A DNA stretch of 64,000 nucleotides from Anabaena azotica FACHB-119 (GCF_014697625.1 NZ_JACJSG010000017.1:85991-149990); one strand, 5' to 3'. Positions 36,690 through 45,970 are shown, numbered from the stretch's first letter. Notes: generated from the letters alone by a model not told the origin. Numbers and translations: made by a program.

Positions 36690-37946
36690 ATGGATGATTT
36701 AGTAATTCTGATATCTAAATTTTTGGTGAGTTGGTTAGCTGTTCAAGTGGTTACAGTCATACTATTTATGTGGTATCTGAACTCAGGTTCAATAAACTTG
36801 CCTGATGAACATTTACCGAAAACAGCAGTTTTGCTATGCTTGCGGGGGGCAGATCCTTTTTTAGGAGATTGTTTGCGATCGCTCCTTCAACAAAATTATC
36901 CCCAATATCATGTCAAACTAATCATCGATAGTGAACAAGACCCAGCTTGGCAAGTTGCTGAAGATGTCATCAATGAAGTGGGAATAACTAACATTTCCTT
37001 TAGTCCTTTGCGGTATGTACTTCAAAGTTGTAGTCTTAAATGCAGTTCTTTAGTGCAAGCTGTTTCAGAATTAGACGATTCCTATAAAGTTGTGGCGTTG
37101 GTAGATGCTGATACTGTTGTCCATGCTAATTGGTTACGAGAGTTAGTTAGCCCTCTCCTTCATCCTAGCGTTGGTGCAACTACAGGTAATCGTTGGTATC
37201 TACCCACAGGTAAGTATTGGGGTACTTTGGTGCGCTACATCTGGAATGTTTCGGCGATGGTGCAGATGTACCTATATGGCATTCCTTGGGGTGGAACTTT
37301 GGCTGTGAAAACAGAGGTGCTGCATCAAACAGGACTGTTGGAAAGATGGGGACAAGCTTTTGGCGAAGATACGATGATACGTAGTGTTTTGGCTAAATAT
37401 AACCTCAAGGTCAAGTTTGTACCTTCTTTGATTATGCTCAATCAAGAAGAGTGCGATTTACCTAGTTTAAAATACTGGTTTCAACGTCAACTTTTGGCTT
37501 CTCGACTTTACCATCCTTGGTGGTGGGCGGTAGTGGCTGATGCTGTTTTCACTATCCTGATGCCGCAAATTCTCTTAATGGTGTGGTTTTTTGCCTTCAT
37601 GGGTGAAGATGGGAACACTGCTACTTTTGCTTTGAGTTGGTATGTAATTTATATCACAGCATTAGTTATGCTCATGCTGTTTTTAGAGTTAGTTGTGCAG
37701 TCAGTTATCAGTTCCCAAGGTAAACCTGTAACCCGGTTGTCAGTACCTTTGATGTTGAGGATGTGGGTAGGAATGCCTCTAACACATTGGATTTATGGGT
37801 GGGCGATGGTCACTTCTTGGCGGATGGAAACTGTTAATTGGCGGGGTGTTAGTTACGAAGTTTATGGGGCTTGGAATATTCATCTACTCGAATATCGACC
37901 TTACCATTCATCAGACCAACCAAGCGATCGCCAAATTTCTCTATAA
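36690..37946 (+). CDS. Family 2 glycosyltransferase, membrane-bound (second paralogue)
   Basis: A 418-residue paralogue of the preceding protein with the same layout: N-terminal membrane helix (about 8-28), TAVLLCLRGADPFLGDCLRS, the metal site VVALVDADTVVHANWLREL, YGIPWGGTLAVKTEVL, FGEDTMIRSVLAKYNLK, and C-terminal membrane helices near 285-305, 320-340 and 365-385. The two end alike, with HLLEYRPYHSSDQPSDRQIS here. Shared catalytic residues suggest both are active. A STRR block lies between the copies, so they may be translated separately. The sugar donor and acceptor cannot be told from sequence. Confidence 0.85.
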   Translation: MDDLVILISKFLVSWLAVQVVTVILFMWYLNSGSINLPDEHLPKTAVLLCLRGADPFLGDCLRSLLQQNYPQYHVKLIIDSEQDPAWQVAEDVINEVGITNISFSPLRYVLQSCSLKCSSLVQAVSELDDSYKVVALVDADTVVHANWLRELVSPLLHPSVGATTGNRWYLPTGKYWGTLVRYIWNVSAMVQMYLYGIPWGGTLAVKTEVLHQTGLLERWGQAFGEDTMIRSVLAKYNLKVKFVPSLIMLNQEECDLPSLKYWFQRQLLASRLYHPWWWAVVADAVFTILMPQILLMVWFFAFMGEDGNTATFALSWYVIYITALVMLMLFLELVVQSVISSQGKPVTRLSVPLMLRMWVGMPLTHWIYGWAMVTSWRMETVNWRGVSYEVYGAWNIHLLEYRPYHSSDQPSDRQISL

Positions 37947-38228
37947 TATCAAGTTTGGCTAATTACTTATAATATGGTTGTTTTGGTGGGTAATTGGTAA
38001 TAGCTAATAGGTAATTGTTTTGAGCCACTACCGATTACTAATTACCCATTACCAGCCCCCAAGACATGATAAGTATTTAAGCAAACCTGATATAAGTGAT
38101 TACGCTTTTAAATTGCATAGTTACTCATGAGGTTTGTTAACGGTTAACTGTTAACAAGCAATAGGAAAAAATCTGCAATTTAGATGTGTAACAGCTTACT
38201 TCTAAAAAATACACAAATTAGTAAAAAT

Positions 38229-39497
38229 ATGCACAAGTCTAAGCTTCGCATTGCCCTATTTAGTGGATTGTACGCCCCTTTTTTAACTGGAGTTTCAGTA
38301 GCGGTACATCAAAGGGTGCGCTGGTTACTGCAACAAGGGCATGAAGTTTTTCTCATTCATCCCCAAATTAATGATAAGTTTCCTAAAAATGTGGGAAATC
38401 GCCCGATGGTAGGGTTAGAAGAATTAACAGTTTTCCCTAACTTTTCTCACTACGCATTTCCCACAGAACCATTAATATTTTATAAATCTCTACCACAACC
38501 GTTGAGCGATCGCTACTGGAGTGATACTCAACTGCTGACACAATTCCAGCCAGACATCATCGTAGTGGAAGAAGCAGCACAAATGCGTGGTATGTACTCA
38601 GCTTTGCTACAAGGTTATGGTCGTCCTGTGGGTGTGAAATATGCTAAACGCACAAACACACCAATCATATCTGTATTCCACACAGATATTGTTGCCTATA
38701 TCAAATATTACTTAGGGGATGTTTTCTTTAATTTGTTACGTCCCATTGTTCCCCAATTAATTAAGCAATTTAGCGCAGAATATGACCTGAATGTATTTTC
38801 TTCACGAGAACAGCTAGAAAAGTATCAAAAATTAAAATGTCAACGTGGTGAATATCTACCCTATCAAGGAATTGATTGTGAAAAATTCCATCCCCGCAAT
38901 ATCGTCCACAACCCCATCCCCCAAGATAATAGACCCACATTGCTATTTGTCGGACGCATCACCGCAGAAAAAAACGTTACTCAATTAATAGATATTTACC
39001 CATTAGTTGCTGCTAAAATTCCTGATGTCCATCTAGTAATTGTTGGTAGCGGCCCCCTAGATGAAGAGATCCGCAAACGCGCCGAAAAGTTTGTTTCTGG
39101 TATCACTATTTGGGGTGAGTCCCACGGTACAGAACTATTAGGCTGGTTTGCTCGCGCCGATATATTTATTAATCCCTCGGTGACAGAAAACTTCTGTACC
39201 ACAACTAACGAAGCCTTAGCTTCAGGTACTCCCGTAGTTGCAGCAAACGCAACCTCAACATCAGAACAAGTAATATCTGGTCACAACGGCTTTTTAGCAG
39301 AACCTAATAACCCGAAAGATTTTGCCCAACAGATAACAGCGATTTTACAAAATCCTGAACTGAAAACAACTATGGGTGAACAAGCCCGTGCTTTCATTCT
39401 CCAATATGATTGGTCAGCTTGTACAGAAAAGTTTGAAAACAAACTTTATCAGTTAGTGCAAGCATCAAACAAGCAACAAGCAACACCTGTTCAGTAG
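38229..39497 (+). CDS. hglT: HglT: heterocyst glycolipid glycosyltransferase
   Basis: A 422-residue GT4/GT-B glycosyltransferase. I place the start at ATG 38229 (MHKSKLRIALFSGLYAPFLT), where HglT of Nostoc 7120 begins as I recall; an upstream ATG at 38184 adds 15 residues. Segments supporting the family are FLTGVSVAVHQRVRWLLQQG, the donor-binding PTLLFVGRITAEKNVTQLID and the E-x7-E region NPSVTENFCTTTNEALASGT. HglT (all5341) adds the sugar to the long-chain polyol made by the Hgl synthase. It is followed directly by a palindrome whose first arm overlaps the TAG stop. Confidence 0.92.
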   Translation: MHKSKLRIALFSGLYAPFLTGVSVAVHQRVRWLLQQGHEVFLIHPQINDKFPKNVGNRPMVGLEELTVFPNFSHYAFPTEPLIFYKSLPQPLSDRYWSDTQLLTQFQPDIIVVEEAAQMRGMYSALLQGYGRPVGVKYAKRTNTPIISVFHTDIVAYIKYYLGDVFFNLLRPIVPQLIKQFSAEYDLNVFSSREQLEKYQKLKCQRGEYLPYQGIDCEKFHPRNIVHNPIPQDNRPTLLFVGRITAEKNVTQLIDIYPLVAAKIPDVHLVIVGSGPLDEEIRKRAEKFVSGITIWGESHGTELLGWFARADIFINPSVTENFCTTTNEALASGTPVVAANATSTSEQVISGHNGFLAEPNNPKDFAQQITAILQNPELKTTMGEQARAFILQYDWSACTEKFENKLYQLVQASNKQQATPVQ

Positions 39498-39550
39498 TTC
39501 GTAGTAAAGGCTTTAGCCTTTTGTTGAGGACTAAAGTCCTCACTACGAAC
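39497..39550. repeat. Palindrome directly after hglT
   Basis: GTTCGTAGTAAAGGCTTTAG and its counterpart CTAAAGTCCTCACTACGAAC form a long hairpin starting in the last base of the hglT stop. It is related to the hglD/hglC palindrome at 18505-18565. It may terminate or stabilise the hglT transcript, though it lacks a T-run. Confidence 0.7.
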
Positions 39551-39620
39551 TCAATATTAACGAATAGATGGAAAAACACCAAGGATTGGAGATATAGTAT
39601 TAGTATTTGATTTTTGAAAC

Positions 39621-39726
39621 ATACAGCATATTTTGGGTAAATGAGGTACAAGCGTAAAACCCAAAACCATGTAGAGATTGACATGTCAATCTCTACAGTA
39701 TTTCACGAATAGCGAAACTGCTGTAT
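39621..39726 (+). mobile_element. ATACAGCA-family inverted-repeat element, intact copy
   Basis: It spans 106 bp from ATACAGCATATTTTGGGTAA to CGAAACTGCTGTAT, with 8-bp inverted ends. The centre is a perfect palindrome (GTAGAGATTGAC/ATGTCAATCTCTAC). The other copy at 55055-55281 has a different central palindrome but the same arms and is interrupted by a 111-bp MITE. Confidence 0.8.
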
Positions 39727-39831
39727 GTAGGGTGGGCAATGCCCACCAAAACCATGATATGCTGGGCATTGCTACAGGCACTGAGATTTTTTCAAAATTC
39801 AAATAGAATTCCTATATTACCAGGACTTACG

Positions 39832-39943
39832 CAAGTGTCACAATTGGTAGTTGGTGCGTGACGCTACAAGTCTCATGACTACGTTCAAATATTATCGCCA
39901 GTCACACACCCTACAGAAAAAATATGCCAGTTGCGTAAGTCCT
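39832..39943 (+). mobile_element. AGGACTTACGCA-family element, copy 2
   Basis: A 112-bp element with termini AGGACTTACGCA and TGCGTAAGTCCT like those at 1057-1234, but with a different interior. A lone right end (GCGTAAGTCCT) is also present near 43802. Confidence 0.7.
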
Positions 39944-40105
39944 AATTACTCAATATTTAAATTATTCCGCCTGAAAATTGCATGATGTTTGGGTATTAAA
40001 TCAGTTATCAGTCAACCAGGGCGTATTGTGAGGGATTTAAACCCGTCAAAATATGCGTTACACCAAGTGATGTGGTGTTTTACCCTCGTATTTAACTGAT
40101 AACTG

Positions 40106-41344
40106 TTAAAGATTTACTTTTGATACTTTTTCAATTTGCTGATTGAAGTAAGCCTCCTCATGCTTTAATTGTTTTGCCAGTTTTAAACCATTTTGAAAGG
40201 CTGTCAGTGCTTGTGGATAGTCTTTGCGTTCTAAATATAATTGTCCGATTTGGTCGTAAGCCTGCATCATGCCATAATAATTAGCAGCGCGTGCTTGCAA
40301 TTCTATAAGAATTTCGCTAGTTTGCAAGGCTTCGTCTATTTGTCCTTGAGAACGGTACAAGGGAATTAATTTTTCTAATGCTTCAGCCGCACGGGTATAT
40401 TGTTGTAATTGCCAAGCAGTGAGGTAAGCTTCTTGGTAGTTGTTAAATGCTTGTTGTAGTAAGGTGGGATTTTCTTTGGCTAGGGTTTCATAATTGGCGG
40501 CGATCGCTAGTTGCAAACTTGGCAATTGAGTGATATTATCTTCTTGAGTATAAATAGTTTTTAGCCTAGTTAAAATATCAACTGATTTCTGTGCTTGCTT
40601 GGACTGTTGGTAAATGTAAGCCAACCTTTGCAGGTATGTTAACTCATCCTGACGCTCACCCTTAGCAGCAGCCAGCTTTAACAGTTCTTCGTAGGTGGTA
40701 GCGGCTTGGGGATAATCAAACCAACTCAGGTGTAGTTCCCCAAGAGTTGTTAAAGTGTTTATTTCTGCCAGCAAATTTTGTTGCTGTCGAAATGCAGCTA
40801 AAATTTGATTATAAACTTCAATGGCGGGTTTAGGCGATCGCACTTTTTGATAAGCTTCACCTAATGCTTGCCACAGTTCTAAATCAAGGTTATTTTGAGC
40901 ATTTCTGTTTTGAGGTTGTGCTTGCTTTTGGATTGCTTGTAATCTTTGAGTAACGTAGAATAGTTGTTGGCGATCGCTTTGATTCCAAGCAATATCCCCC
41001 ACCCTGGCTAGTGCTTTTACCTCAGCCACAGCACCTAAATAGCGACGTAAGCGTAATTCGCGGTTCCATATTTCAAACGCCGCTACACTATCCCCAGCTT
41101 GCAATTTAGCTGCGGCTTGTAGATTTAACTCATCTAGCGCCGATTTTAACTTTAGCTGTTCTAAAGCTGTTAAAGGCTGTTTACCACGTGAAGGTGGTAA
41201 AAGTGGATCAGGTGTAGTAACTTCCAACGGACTGGGGGGAAAACTATCCGCTTGTTGAGGATCGTTACTCTTGGCTAGGGTGAAAGAACTAGTAAGTTGC
41301 CAAAGAATAGCAGTTGTAATGATGAAACTTAAGCTGCGTACCAT
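40106..41344 (-). CDS. Exported TPR-repeat protein
   Basis: I choose the ATG at 41344 (MVRSLSFIITTAILWQLTSS), which gives a signal peptide; the frame extends to 41419, but that part is translated from GC-rich repeat DNA. The resulting 412 residues hold a proline-rich stretch (PPSPLEVTTPDPLLPPSRG) followed by a helical array of about seven TPR units, for example LGEAYQKVRSPKPAIEVYNQ and IGQLYLERKDYPQALTAFQN. It is probably a periplasmic or thylakoid-lumen scaffold that binds other proteins. It converges with hglT and is divergent from cpcT. It matches a conserved cyanobacterial TPR protein without a known function. Confidence 0.8.
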   Translation of the reverse strand: MVRSLSFIITTAILWQLTSSFTLAKSNDPQQADSFPPSPLEVTTPDPLLPPSRGKQPLTALEQLKLKSALDELNLQAAAKLQAGDSVAAFEIWNRELRLRRYLGAVAEVKALARVGDIAWNQSDRQQLFYVTQRLQAIQKQAQPQNRNAQNNLDLELWQALGEAYQKVRSPKPAIEVYNQILAAFRQQQNLLAEINTLTTLGELHLSWFDYPQAATTYEELLKLAAAKGERQDELTYLQRLAYIYQQSKQAQKSVDILTRLKTIYTQEDNITQLPSLQLAIAANYETLAKENPTLLQQAFNNYQEAYLTAWQLQQYTRAAEALEKLIPLYRSQGQIDEALQTSEILIELQARAANYYGMMQAYDQIGQLYLERKDYPQALTAFQNGLKLAKQLKHEEAYFNQQIEKVSKVNL

Positions 41345-41921
41345 AAGGATTTTACGAATCGTGATGCGTAAAGCCCCCTTTTTATAAAAGGGGGATATAA
41401 GCGGATGACCGAACGCCACTTGCTACAAGTCGGCAGAGCGCAAGAGCGCAGTGGCTCATTTATTCGGTCGTGATACCATAATTATATGGGCAGGGCGTTG
41501 TCCATTGGACTAGGTGATGTAAGATGGGCAAAGCCTACAATCACTGTTTGAATCCAGAATAAGCGCAATTCAATTGCGGGGAGTGCGTCAAAAGGTGTAG
41601 ATATTAAAGTCAATTGCTAGTCATTAGACTTCTTGCATAAATTTTTTTTGTCTCACGCATTCGCCGCTAGGCGTTCCCGTAGGGTAGGCGCGAAGACGCA
41701 AAGAAAAGAACGCTAAGAACGACTTTTGCAAGAGGTCTATTTATTAAGTTTGTTGACGGTTGACGATTGACAGTAAACCGTCATACTCTATGCCTAATAA
41801 CTGTAACTGCAAATTTCCCTGACGTATCAACCCTAAATAAATATCCCAGTCCCCAGTCCCCAATCCCCAATCCCCAATAAGCCTTAAAATACTTTCAGAT
41901 ATTTTTAATCAATCTGATGTA
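41345..41921. other. Divergent gap between TPR gene and cpcT
   Basis: A 577-bp region with no gene. It includes AAGCCCCCTTTTTATAAAAGGGG near 41371-41394 (a hairpin), a GTAGGGTAGGCGCGAAG-type palindromic repeat around 41660-41700 and CCCCAATCC tandem units at about 41850-41876. The cpcT promoter must lie in the last 200 bp but was not resolved. Confidence 0.6.
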
Positions 41922-42521
41922 ATGACTCATTCTACAGACATAGGCACTTTAGCACGCTGGATGGCGGCAGATTTTAGCAATCAAGCGCAAGCTTTTGAAA
42001 ATCCGCCTTTTTACGCCCATATTCGGGTGTGTATGCGTCCTTTACCGTGGGAAGTATTATCTGGGGTAGGCTTTTTTGTCGAACAGGCTTATGATTATAG
42101 CCTGAAAGAACCTTACCGTTTGCGGGTACTCAAGCTGATGACTGTAGGCGATCGCATCCACATTGAAAATTATACTGTGAAGCAAGAAGAAAACTTTTAC
42201 GGTGCATCCCGCGACCTCAATCTTCTAAAAACCTTAACTAGCGACTCTTTAGAAAAATTACCAGGCTGTAACATGATTGTAGAGTGGACTGGTAACAGCT
42301 TCAAAGGTAAGGTAGAGCCAGGAAAAGGCTGCATCGTCTTTCGCAAAGGACAAAAGACCTATTTAGATAGCGAATTTGAAATTAACGAAGAGAAATTCAT
42401 CAGCCTTGACAGAGGAAGAGATTTAGACACTGATGAACACATCTGGGGTTCTGTCGCCGGGCCATTCTACTTTGTGCGTTGGCAAAGTTTCGCTGATGAA
42501 GTAAAAATAAGTAATGGGTGA
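41922..42521 (+). CDS. cpcT: CpcT: phycobiliprotein bilin lyase
   Basis: A 199-residue protein of the CpeT/CpcT family. Conserved features are LARWMAADFSNQAQAFENPP at the start, HIRVCMRPLP, the FFVEQAYDYSLKEPYRLRVL segment, LPGCNMIVEW and GKVEPGKGCIVFRKG. CpcT attaches phycocyanobilin to cysteine 153 of the phycocyanin beta subunit (and the matching site in phycoerythrocyanin); the enzyme of Nostoc 7120 is all5339, in the same position next to a cAMP phosphodiesterase gene. Length and motifs are complete. It is probably transcribed alone. Confidence 0.92.
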   Translation: MTHSTDIGTLARWMAADFSNQAQAFENPPFYAHIRVCMRPLPWEVLSGVGFFVEQAYDYSLKEPYRLRVLKLMTVGDRIHIENYTVKQEENFYGASRDLNLLKTLTSDSLEKLPGCNMIVEWTGNSFKGKVEPGKGCIVFRKGQKTYLDSEFEINEEKFISLDRGRDLDTDEHIWGSVAGPFYFVRWQSFADEVKISNG

Positions 42522-42651
42522 TAAATTGCCTTAATCATACTCAGTTTACTTCTCCTTCTACCGTTAGCGTAGCTTCTTTACACTGGAAAAGTTTGCTCAA
42601 CGGGGGGAACCCCCGCACCGCAACTTTTCTCTGCGTTAAAAAAATCACAAA

Positions 42652-43452
42652 CTAGTACGATGCTGTAACTACCGACTCTATAGGCAGAGGATAGGGAACT
42701 CGCTCAATTTTAGTTTCCCATGTACCATCAGAGTATAGTTTTAACACACGAAACCCTGGTAAATCATCACTTACAACATAAGTGGGACTTCCAGGCTGAA
42801 ACTGATAACAAGTGGAGGGACTACCCAAGTAGTGAATACCGTGACGTTGCTGATGAAATTCCTGATGAATATGTCCAAACAAAACTAACTTGACTTGTGG
42901 ATGACGTTCCACAATAGCAAAAAACTCTGGAGAATTTTGTAGACAGCTAGCATCTAACCATGTAGAGTTTACTGATACAGGTGCATGATGCAGTGCTATT
43001 AAGGTAGGGTTGTTTGCTGATATTTGTAACTCAGAGTCTAGCCAGTCTAAGATGGTAGGTGATAGATAACCATGTACAGAATCAGCAACGCCAGAATTGA
43101 GCAGAATAAAATGCCAATTTCCACGCTGAAACGACTTACGTCGGGAAACCATACCTAGATTTAATATTTTATCCATTGCGATCGCGCAATCATGATTCCC
43201 CGGTAGCCAATAAGTAGCTATTTGCAGTGAGTTCAAATAATGTTGTAAATTTTCATAAGATTGTGCTGTAGCATCTCCAGACAAATCTCCTGTCATCAGT
43301 AGCAAGTCTAGTTCCGGTCGCAGTTCTTCTAAACGCTTTGTCACAGTTAAGAAAGACTCTGTAGTAAGTATACCTTGTAGCCTTTGATTCTCTGAAGCTA
43401 ACAAATGCGTATCTGTTACTTGTGCAATAGAGATAGGAGGCTTTTCATTCAT
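42652..43452 (-). CDS. cpdA: Class III cAMP phosphodiesterase (CpdA-like)
   Basis: A 266-residue calcineurin-like metallophosphoesterase with all metal motifs: AQVTDTHLLA (D-x-H), MTGDLSGD (GD), LPGNHDCA (GNHD), ALHHAPVS and LFGHIHQEFH (GHxH). These match class III cyclic nucleotide phosphodiesterases. In Nostoc 7120 the neighbour of cpcT (alr5338) was characterised as a cAMP phosphodiesterase, as I recall, so it would lower the cAMP that controls motility and respiration-related genes in these cyanobacteria. It converges with cpcT. A second member of the superfamily is encoded at 61778-62884. Confidence 0.87.
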   Translation of the reverse strand: MNEKPPISIAQVTDTHLLASENQRLQGILTTESFLTVTKRLEELRPELDLLLMTGDLSGDATAQSYENLQHYLNSLQIATYWLPGNHDCAIAMDKILNLGMVSRRKSFQRGNWHFILLNSGVADSVHGYLSPTILDWLDSELQISANNPTLIALHHAPVSVNSTWLDASCLQNSPEFFAIVERHPQVKLVLFGHIHQEFHQQRHGIHYLGSPSTCYQFQPGSPTYVVSDDLPGFRVLKLYSDGTWETKIERVPYPLPIESVVTASY

Positions 43453-43720
43453 TGTTAGGTTAAGAAATTTGTGCGTATTAATATCTGATTCTCCTTAACA
43501 CCATGAATTGTGTATTAAATTTATTTTTTAACTCATCAGTGAGGCAATAGGCTACCTGATGCTAGGTATATAATTACAGGCTTGCTACTATAACTAAGTA
43601 AATAGATATAGAATAATTTTTGTTTGTTTTTATACTTTTGCACTTTATTTCATATTTACATCCATCTTGAGAAGGAAATTACGAATTTTCTGTATTTTAT
43701 GGCACTTATGAATAGTAACT

Positions 43721-43786
43721 GTAGGGTGCGTCAGCCACAATAATTTCGTACAAATTCAAGGATTTTCCACATCTGACGCACCCTAC
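43721..43786 (+). repeat. 66-bp GTAGGGTGCGTCAG inverted-repeat element, copy 1
   Basis: Inverted ends GTAGGGTGCGTCAG and CTGACGCACCCTAC surround an interior with AATAATTTCGTAC and TTTTCCACAT. Copies of exactly the same length are at 45228-45293 (reverse orientation) and 50630-50695. Confidence 0.85.
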
Positions 43787-43877
43787 CCCAAGCGCCAGTT
43801 GCGTAAGTCCTGTATTTTGTATTTTATGGCACTTATAAATAGACACCCAAATGTTAATCTTCAATTAGATGAGTTGA

Positions 43878-43982
43878 TATAGCAGTAGCCACATAGATTA
43901 GGACATGGATGAATTATAAAATCCTCATAGCAAGCAGCTTTTGACGCTATCACCTGTTCCCTGTCACCTGTCCCCTACTATA
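43878..43982 (+). mobile_element. TATAGCAG-family element, copy 2
   Basis: It runs from TATAGCAGTAGCCACATAG to CCTGTCCCCTACTATA (one mismatch in the right terminus), 105 bp, the same length as copy 3 at 45971-46075. Confidence 0.75.
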
Positions 43983-44122
43983 ACTAACAGCACTTCTCAT
44001 CTAGATGAGGTACATCACCCTAGCCTCTCCCCCTGTACACTCATATAGAGATAGCAAAATTTTTGCAGGTTGAGGATGGCAAATCGCATAAAACTAGGTT
44101 ATAATGATAAGCTGTAGAGCAT

Positions 44123-44194
<72 letters not shown>

Positions 44195-44300
44195 TTAAGG
44201 CTTCTAGGTTTTTAGAAGCCCTAAAAAATACCAAAACTGAATATCTGATAGTCAAAGGGTATGATTCTAGGTAATGAATGATAGATGATACCTGAGAAGA

Positions 44301-44497
44301 ATGCGATCGCCAGCAATCTCAAGAGGTGTTAAATTGGAGCCAACGGCAGAGCAATTAAGAGCGTTATATCGCAGATTAACTTAATGCAACCAATCAACTT
44401 AGTTAGGTTTGATAGCCGCACCAATAGAATAGTTATGTTGGTGGGAGAGACGATACAGATAGAGATACTTGAAAACGGGAAGGTAATAATCGAATGA
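44301..44497 (+). pseudogene. DUF6888-type small protein, frameshifted
   Basis: From ATG 44301 the frame gives a short lead and then LEPTAEQLRALYRRLT before a stop at 44382-44384. Changing frame by one base at about 44380 continues as LMQPINLVRFDSRTNRIVML and VGETIQIEILENGKVIIE, ending at a TGA (44495-44497) that overlaps the start of the next gene as ATGA. The joined protein matches small DUF6888-like proteins, which are usually encoded just before DUF6887 genes. One base has been lost or gained, or this is a sequencing error. Confidence 0.75.
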
Positions 44498-44688
44498 GTA
44501 GCCCTAACTATCAAGCGATGACAGAACAGGAACTGCGTGACTATGTTAGACGTAACCCTGAAGATGAAGACGCTTTTCAGCACTATCTCAGTATTATTCG
44601 CTCTCGTCCTGGGGTAATTTGCACGACAGATGAAGAAGCGGATGCACAGATGCAAAGACGAGTTGCTTCAATTACTGATAGGGATTAA
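44494..44688 (+). CDS. DUF6887-type small protein
   Basis: A 64-residue acidic protein: MSSPNYQAMTEQELRDYVRR, then NPEDEDAFQHYL and RPGVICTTDEEADAQMQRRV. The pattern is that of DUF6887, a cyanobacterial family found as a two-gene unit with DUF6888, whose frameshifted copy overlaps its start by four bases. Such tiny paired genes look like toxin-antitoxin or regulatory modules, but no activity is known to me. It remains open although the partner is broken. Confidence 0.75.
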   Translation: MSSPNYQAMTEQELRDYVRRNPEDEDAFQHYLSIIRSRPGVICTTDEEADAQMQRRVASITDRD

Positions 44689-44759
44689 GTAGATTTTTGT
44701 AAACATGGCGATCGCACTCATTTAGTGATATTCTTAGTCATATCAAAATTCAAAATGAT

Positions 44760-45086
44760 TTAGTAACGGCGATCGCGTTGAAGTTGCCATAGCGCTTTTT
44801 CTACGCACCAGTCAATGCTGCGGCTAGGATTACGTCGTTGTTCAGATTCTACCAATCTTTGAGCAGTAGCTACATCGCCATGAACTAGAGTTAATAATTC
44901 TCGCCAATGCCTTGTTCTAGGAACATTATATTGAGATGGCGATTTGGGTGGGGATTTATATACTGATTTTCTTCTATTGGCTTGGTTGCGGCTTTGTGTT
45001 TTTTTACTTGCCTGCATTATCATAAAAGCTAGATATAAGGCAAACAACATCAAAGATAACCATAATAATAAAATTATAATTCCCAT
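44760..45086 (-). CDS. Small membrane-anchored conserved protein
   Basis: A 108-residue protein: one N-terminal membrane helix (about residues 2-25, IIILLLWLSLMLFALYLAFM), a basic disordered linker (26-58, rich in K, R, S, P) and a C-terminal helical domain with HWRELLTLVHGDVATAQRLV and SIDWCVEKALWQLQRDRRY. The C-terminal motif is common in small cyanobacterial proteins of unknown function. The domain would face the cytoplasm if the helix is an N-out anchor. It stands alone, flanked by repeats. Confidence 0.75.
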   Translation of the reverse strand: MGIIILLLWLSLMLFALYLAFMIMQASKKTQSRNQANRRKSVYKSPPKSPSQYNVPRTRHWRELLTLVHGDVATAQRLVESEQRRNPSRSIDWCVEKALWQLQRDRRY

Positions 45087-45227
45087 TGTCAGTATTCGGT
45101 AGATATTTCATTCCACCATGCAGTAACATTGATGTTCACAACAACCGAAATACTCACATTTAATTTTAAGAAATGTGTAAAGTTGACAGAGGCTAGGGCG
45201 TGTTTTCAAACTTTAAAAGCCACAATA

Positions 45228-45293
45228 GTAGGGTGCGTCAGATGTGAAAAATCCGCTAATGTGTATGAAATTATTGAGGCTGACGCACCCTAC
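45228..45293 (-). repeat. 66-bp GTAGGGTGCGTCAG element, copy 2 (inverted)
   Basis: Same 66-bp length and termini as copies 1 and 3, but the interior is in the opposite orientation (ATGTGAAAAATCC first). Confidence 0.85.
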
Positions 45294-45484
45294 TGGCGTG
45301 GCAAGACTAAAGTAGTGCATTAATTAACCACAGAGGCACAGAGGCACAGAGATAAAAGAAAATTTTATTGCACTATTTTAAGCTTGCCACGCCACTACTG
45401 GACTGGCAAGGCTAAAATGTGGCAATAGGTTTGGATAAATTTGAACGCAGATGAACGCAGATGAACGCAGATGAACAAGATGAT

Positions 45485-45565
45485 AGATTTTTCGCTAATG
45501 CACAAGTTTAGGCTTGCCACGCTACTACTGGAGTAACCAGGCTAAAGTGCATTAGCGAAAAATCT
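45485..45565. repeat. 81-bp palindrome AGATTTTTCGCTAATGCAC
   Basis: A 19-base arm AGATTTTTCGCTAATGCAC pairs perfectly with GTGCATTAGCGAAAAATCT, and the centre has a secondary inverted repeat (AGGCTTGCC, with CAGGCTAAAG opposite). It could fold into a very stable hairpin. Confidence 0.8.
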
Positions 45566-45762
45566 TATACCAATTCAAAAAATCATTGCAACACATCCAT
45601 TAGTAGGGGCGCACATCTGTGCGCCTCTACTCATCTGCGTTTATCTGTCTTGAAAAGTTTCCTACGGAGGGAAACCCTCCTACAGAACTTTTCGCTGCGT
45701 TTATCTGCGTTCAATTTTTTCCAGACCTATTGCCATATTTTAGCCCAGTCACACCACTAAAG

Positions 45763-45937
45763 TTAACCTGAGTTCGATGAACCTCTCCCTCCCAACCTCC
45801 CTCTCCTAAAAGGCGTTCGCGTAGCGTCTCCGTCAGGAGAGGGAGGAGAAACGAAAAAATCACAGTCTTACTCCCCTCTCCTCGTAGGAGAGGGGTTGGG
45901 GGAGAGGTCAAAACCGCACTGGTCGAACTCACGTTAA
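45763..45937 (+). mobile_element. GTGAGTTCGA-family inverted-repeat element, copy 1
   Basis: It runs from TTAACCTGAGTTCGATGAA to GTCGAACTCACGTTAA, 175 bp, with an internal hairpin of the form CCCCTCTCC/GGAGAGGGG. Compared with copy 2 at 50371-50517 it has about 26 extra bases (GGCGTTCGCGTAGCGTCTCC and flanks) interrupting the first hairpin, so a small repeat seems to have inserted in it. Confidence 0.75.
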
Positions 45938-45970
45938 AGTTAGTTTGATTTATGACTGATTTGAGTGAAT

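Larger units (their letters stand above)
39551..40105. other. Intergenic cluster of inverted-repeat elements
   Basis: No gene is seen between hglT and the TPR protein. The gap carries the ATACAGCA element (39621-39726), the GTAGGGTGGGC hairpin (39727-39747) and the AGGACTTACGCA element (39832-39943). The two converging genes thus end in a repeat nest. Confidence 0.75.
43453..44122. other. Repeat-bearing gap before tRNA-Cys
   Basis: No protein gene. Two direct copies of TATTTTATGGCACTTAT (about 43691 and 43821) bracket a 66-bp element at 43721-43786 and a GCGTAAGTCCT terminus. A TATAGCAG-family element follows at 43878-43982. The AT-rich stretch at 43500-43680 probably carries the promoter of the phosphodiesterase gene. 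Confidence 0.6.
45087..45970. other. Dense cluster of inverted repeats upstream of the bioF 3' end
   Basis: About 0.9 kb with no credible gene. In order it contains the 66-bp element (45228-45293), ACCACAGAGGCAC-type repeats, a GCTTGCCACGCC/GGCAAGGC inverted repeat (about 45364-45429), three ATGAACGCAG units (45441-45475), an 81-bp palindrome (45485-45565) and a TTAACCTGAGTTCGA element (45763-45937). Confidence 0.75.

Noticed and set aside
45129..45323. A 64-codon plus-strand frame
   Set aside because: Its second half is the 66-bp dispersed element and the first half has no recognisable feature or ribosome-binding site.
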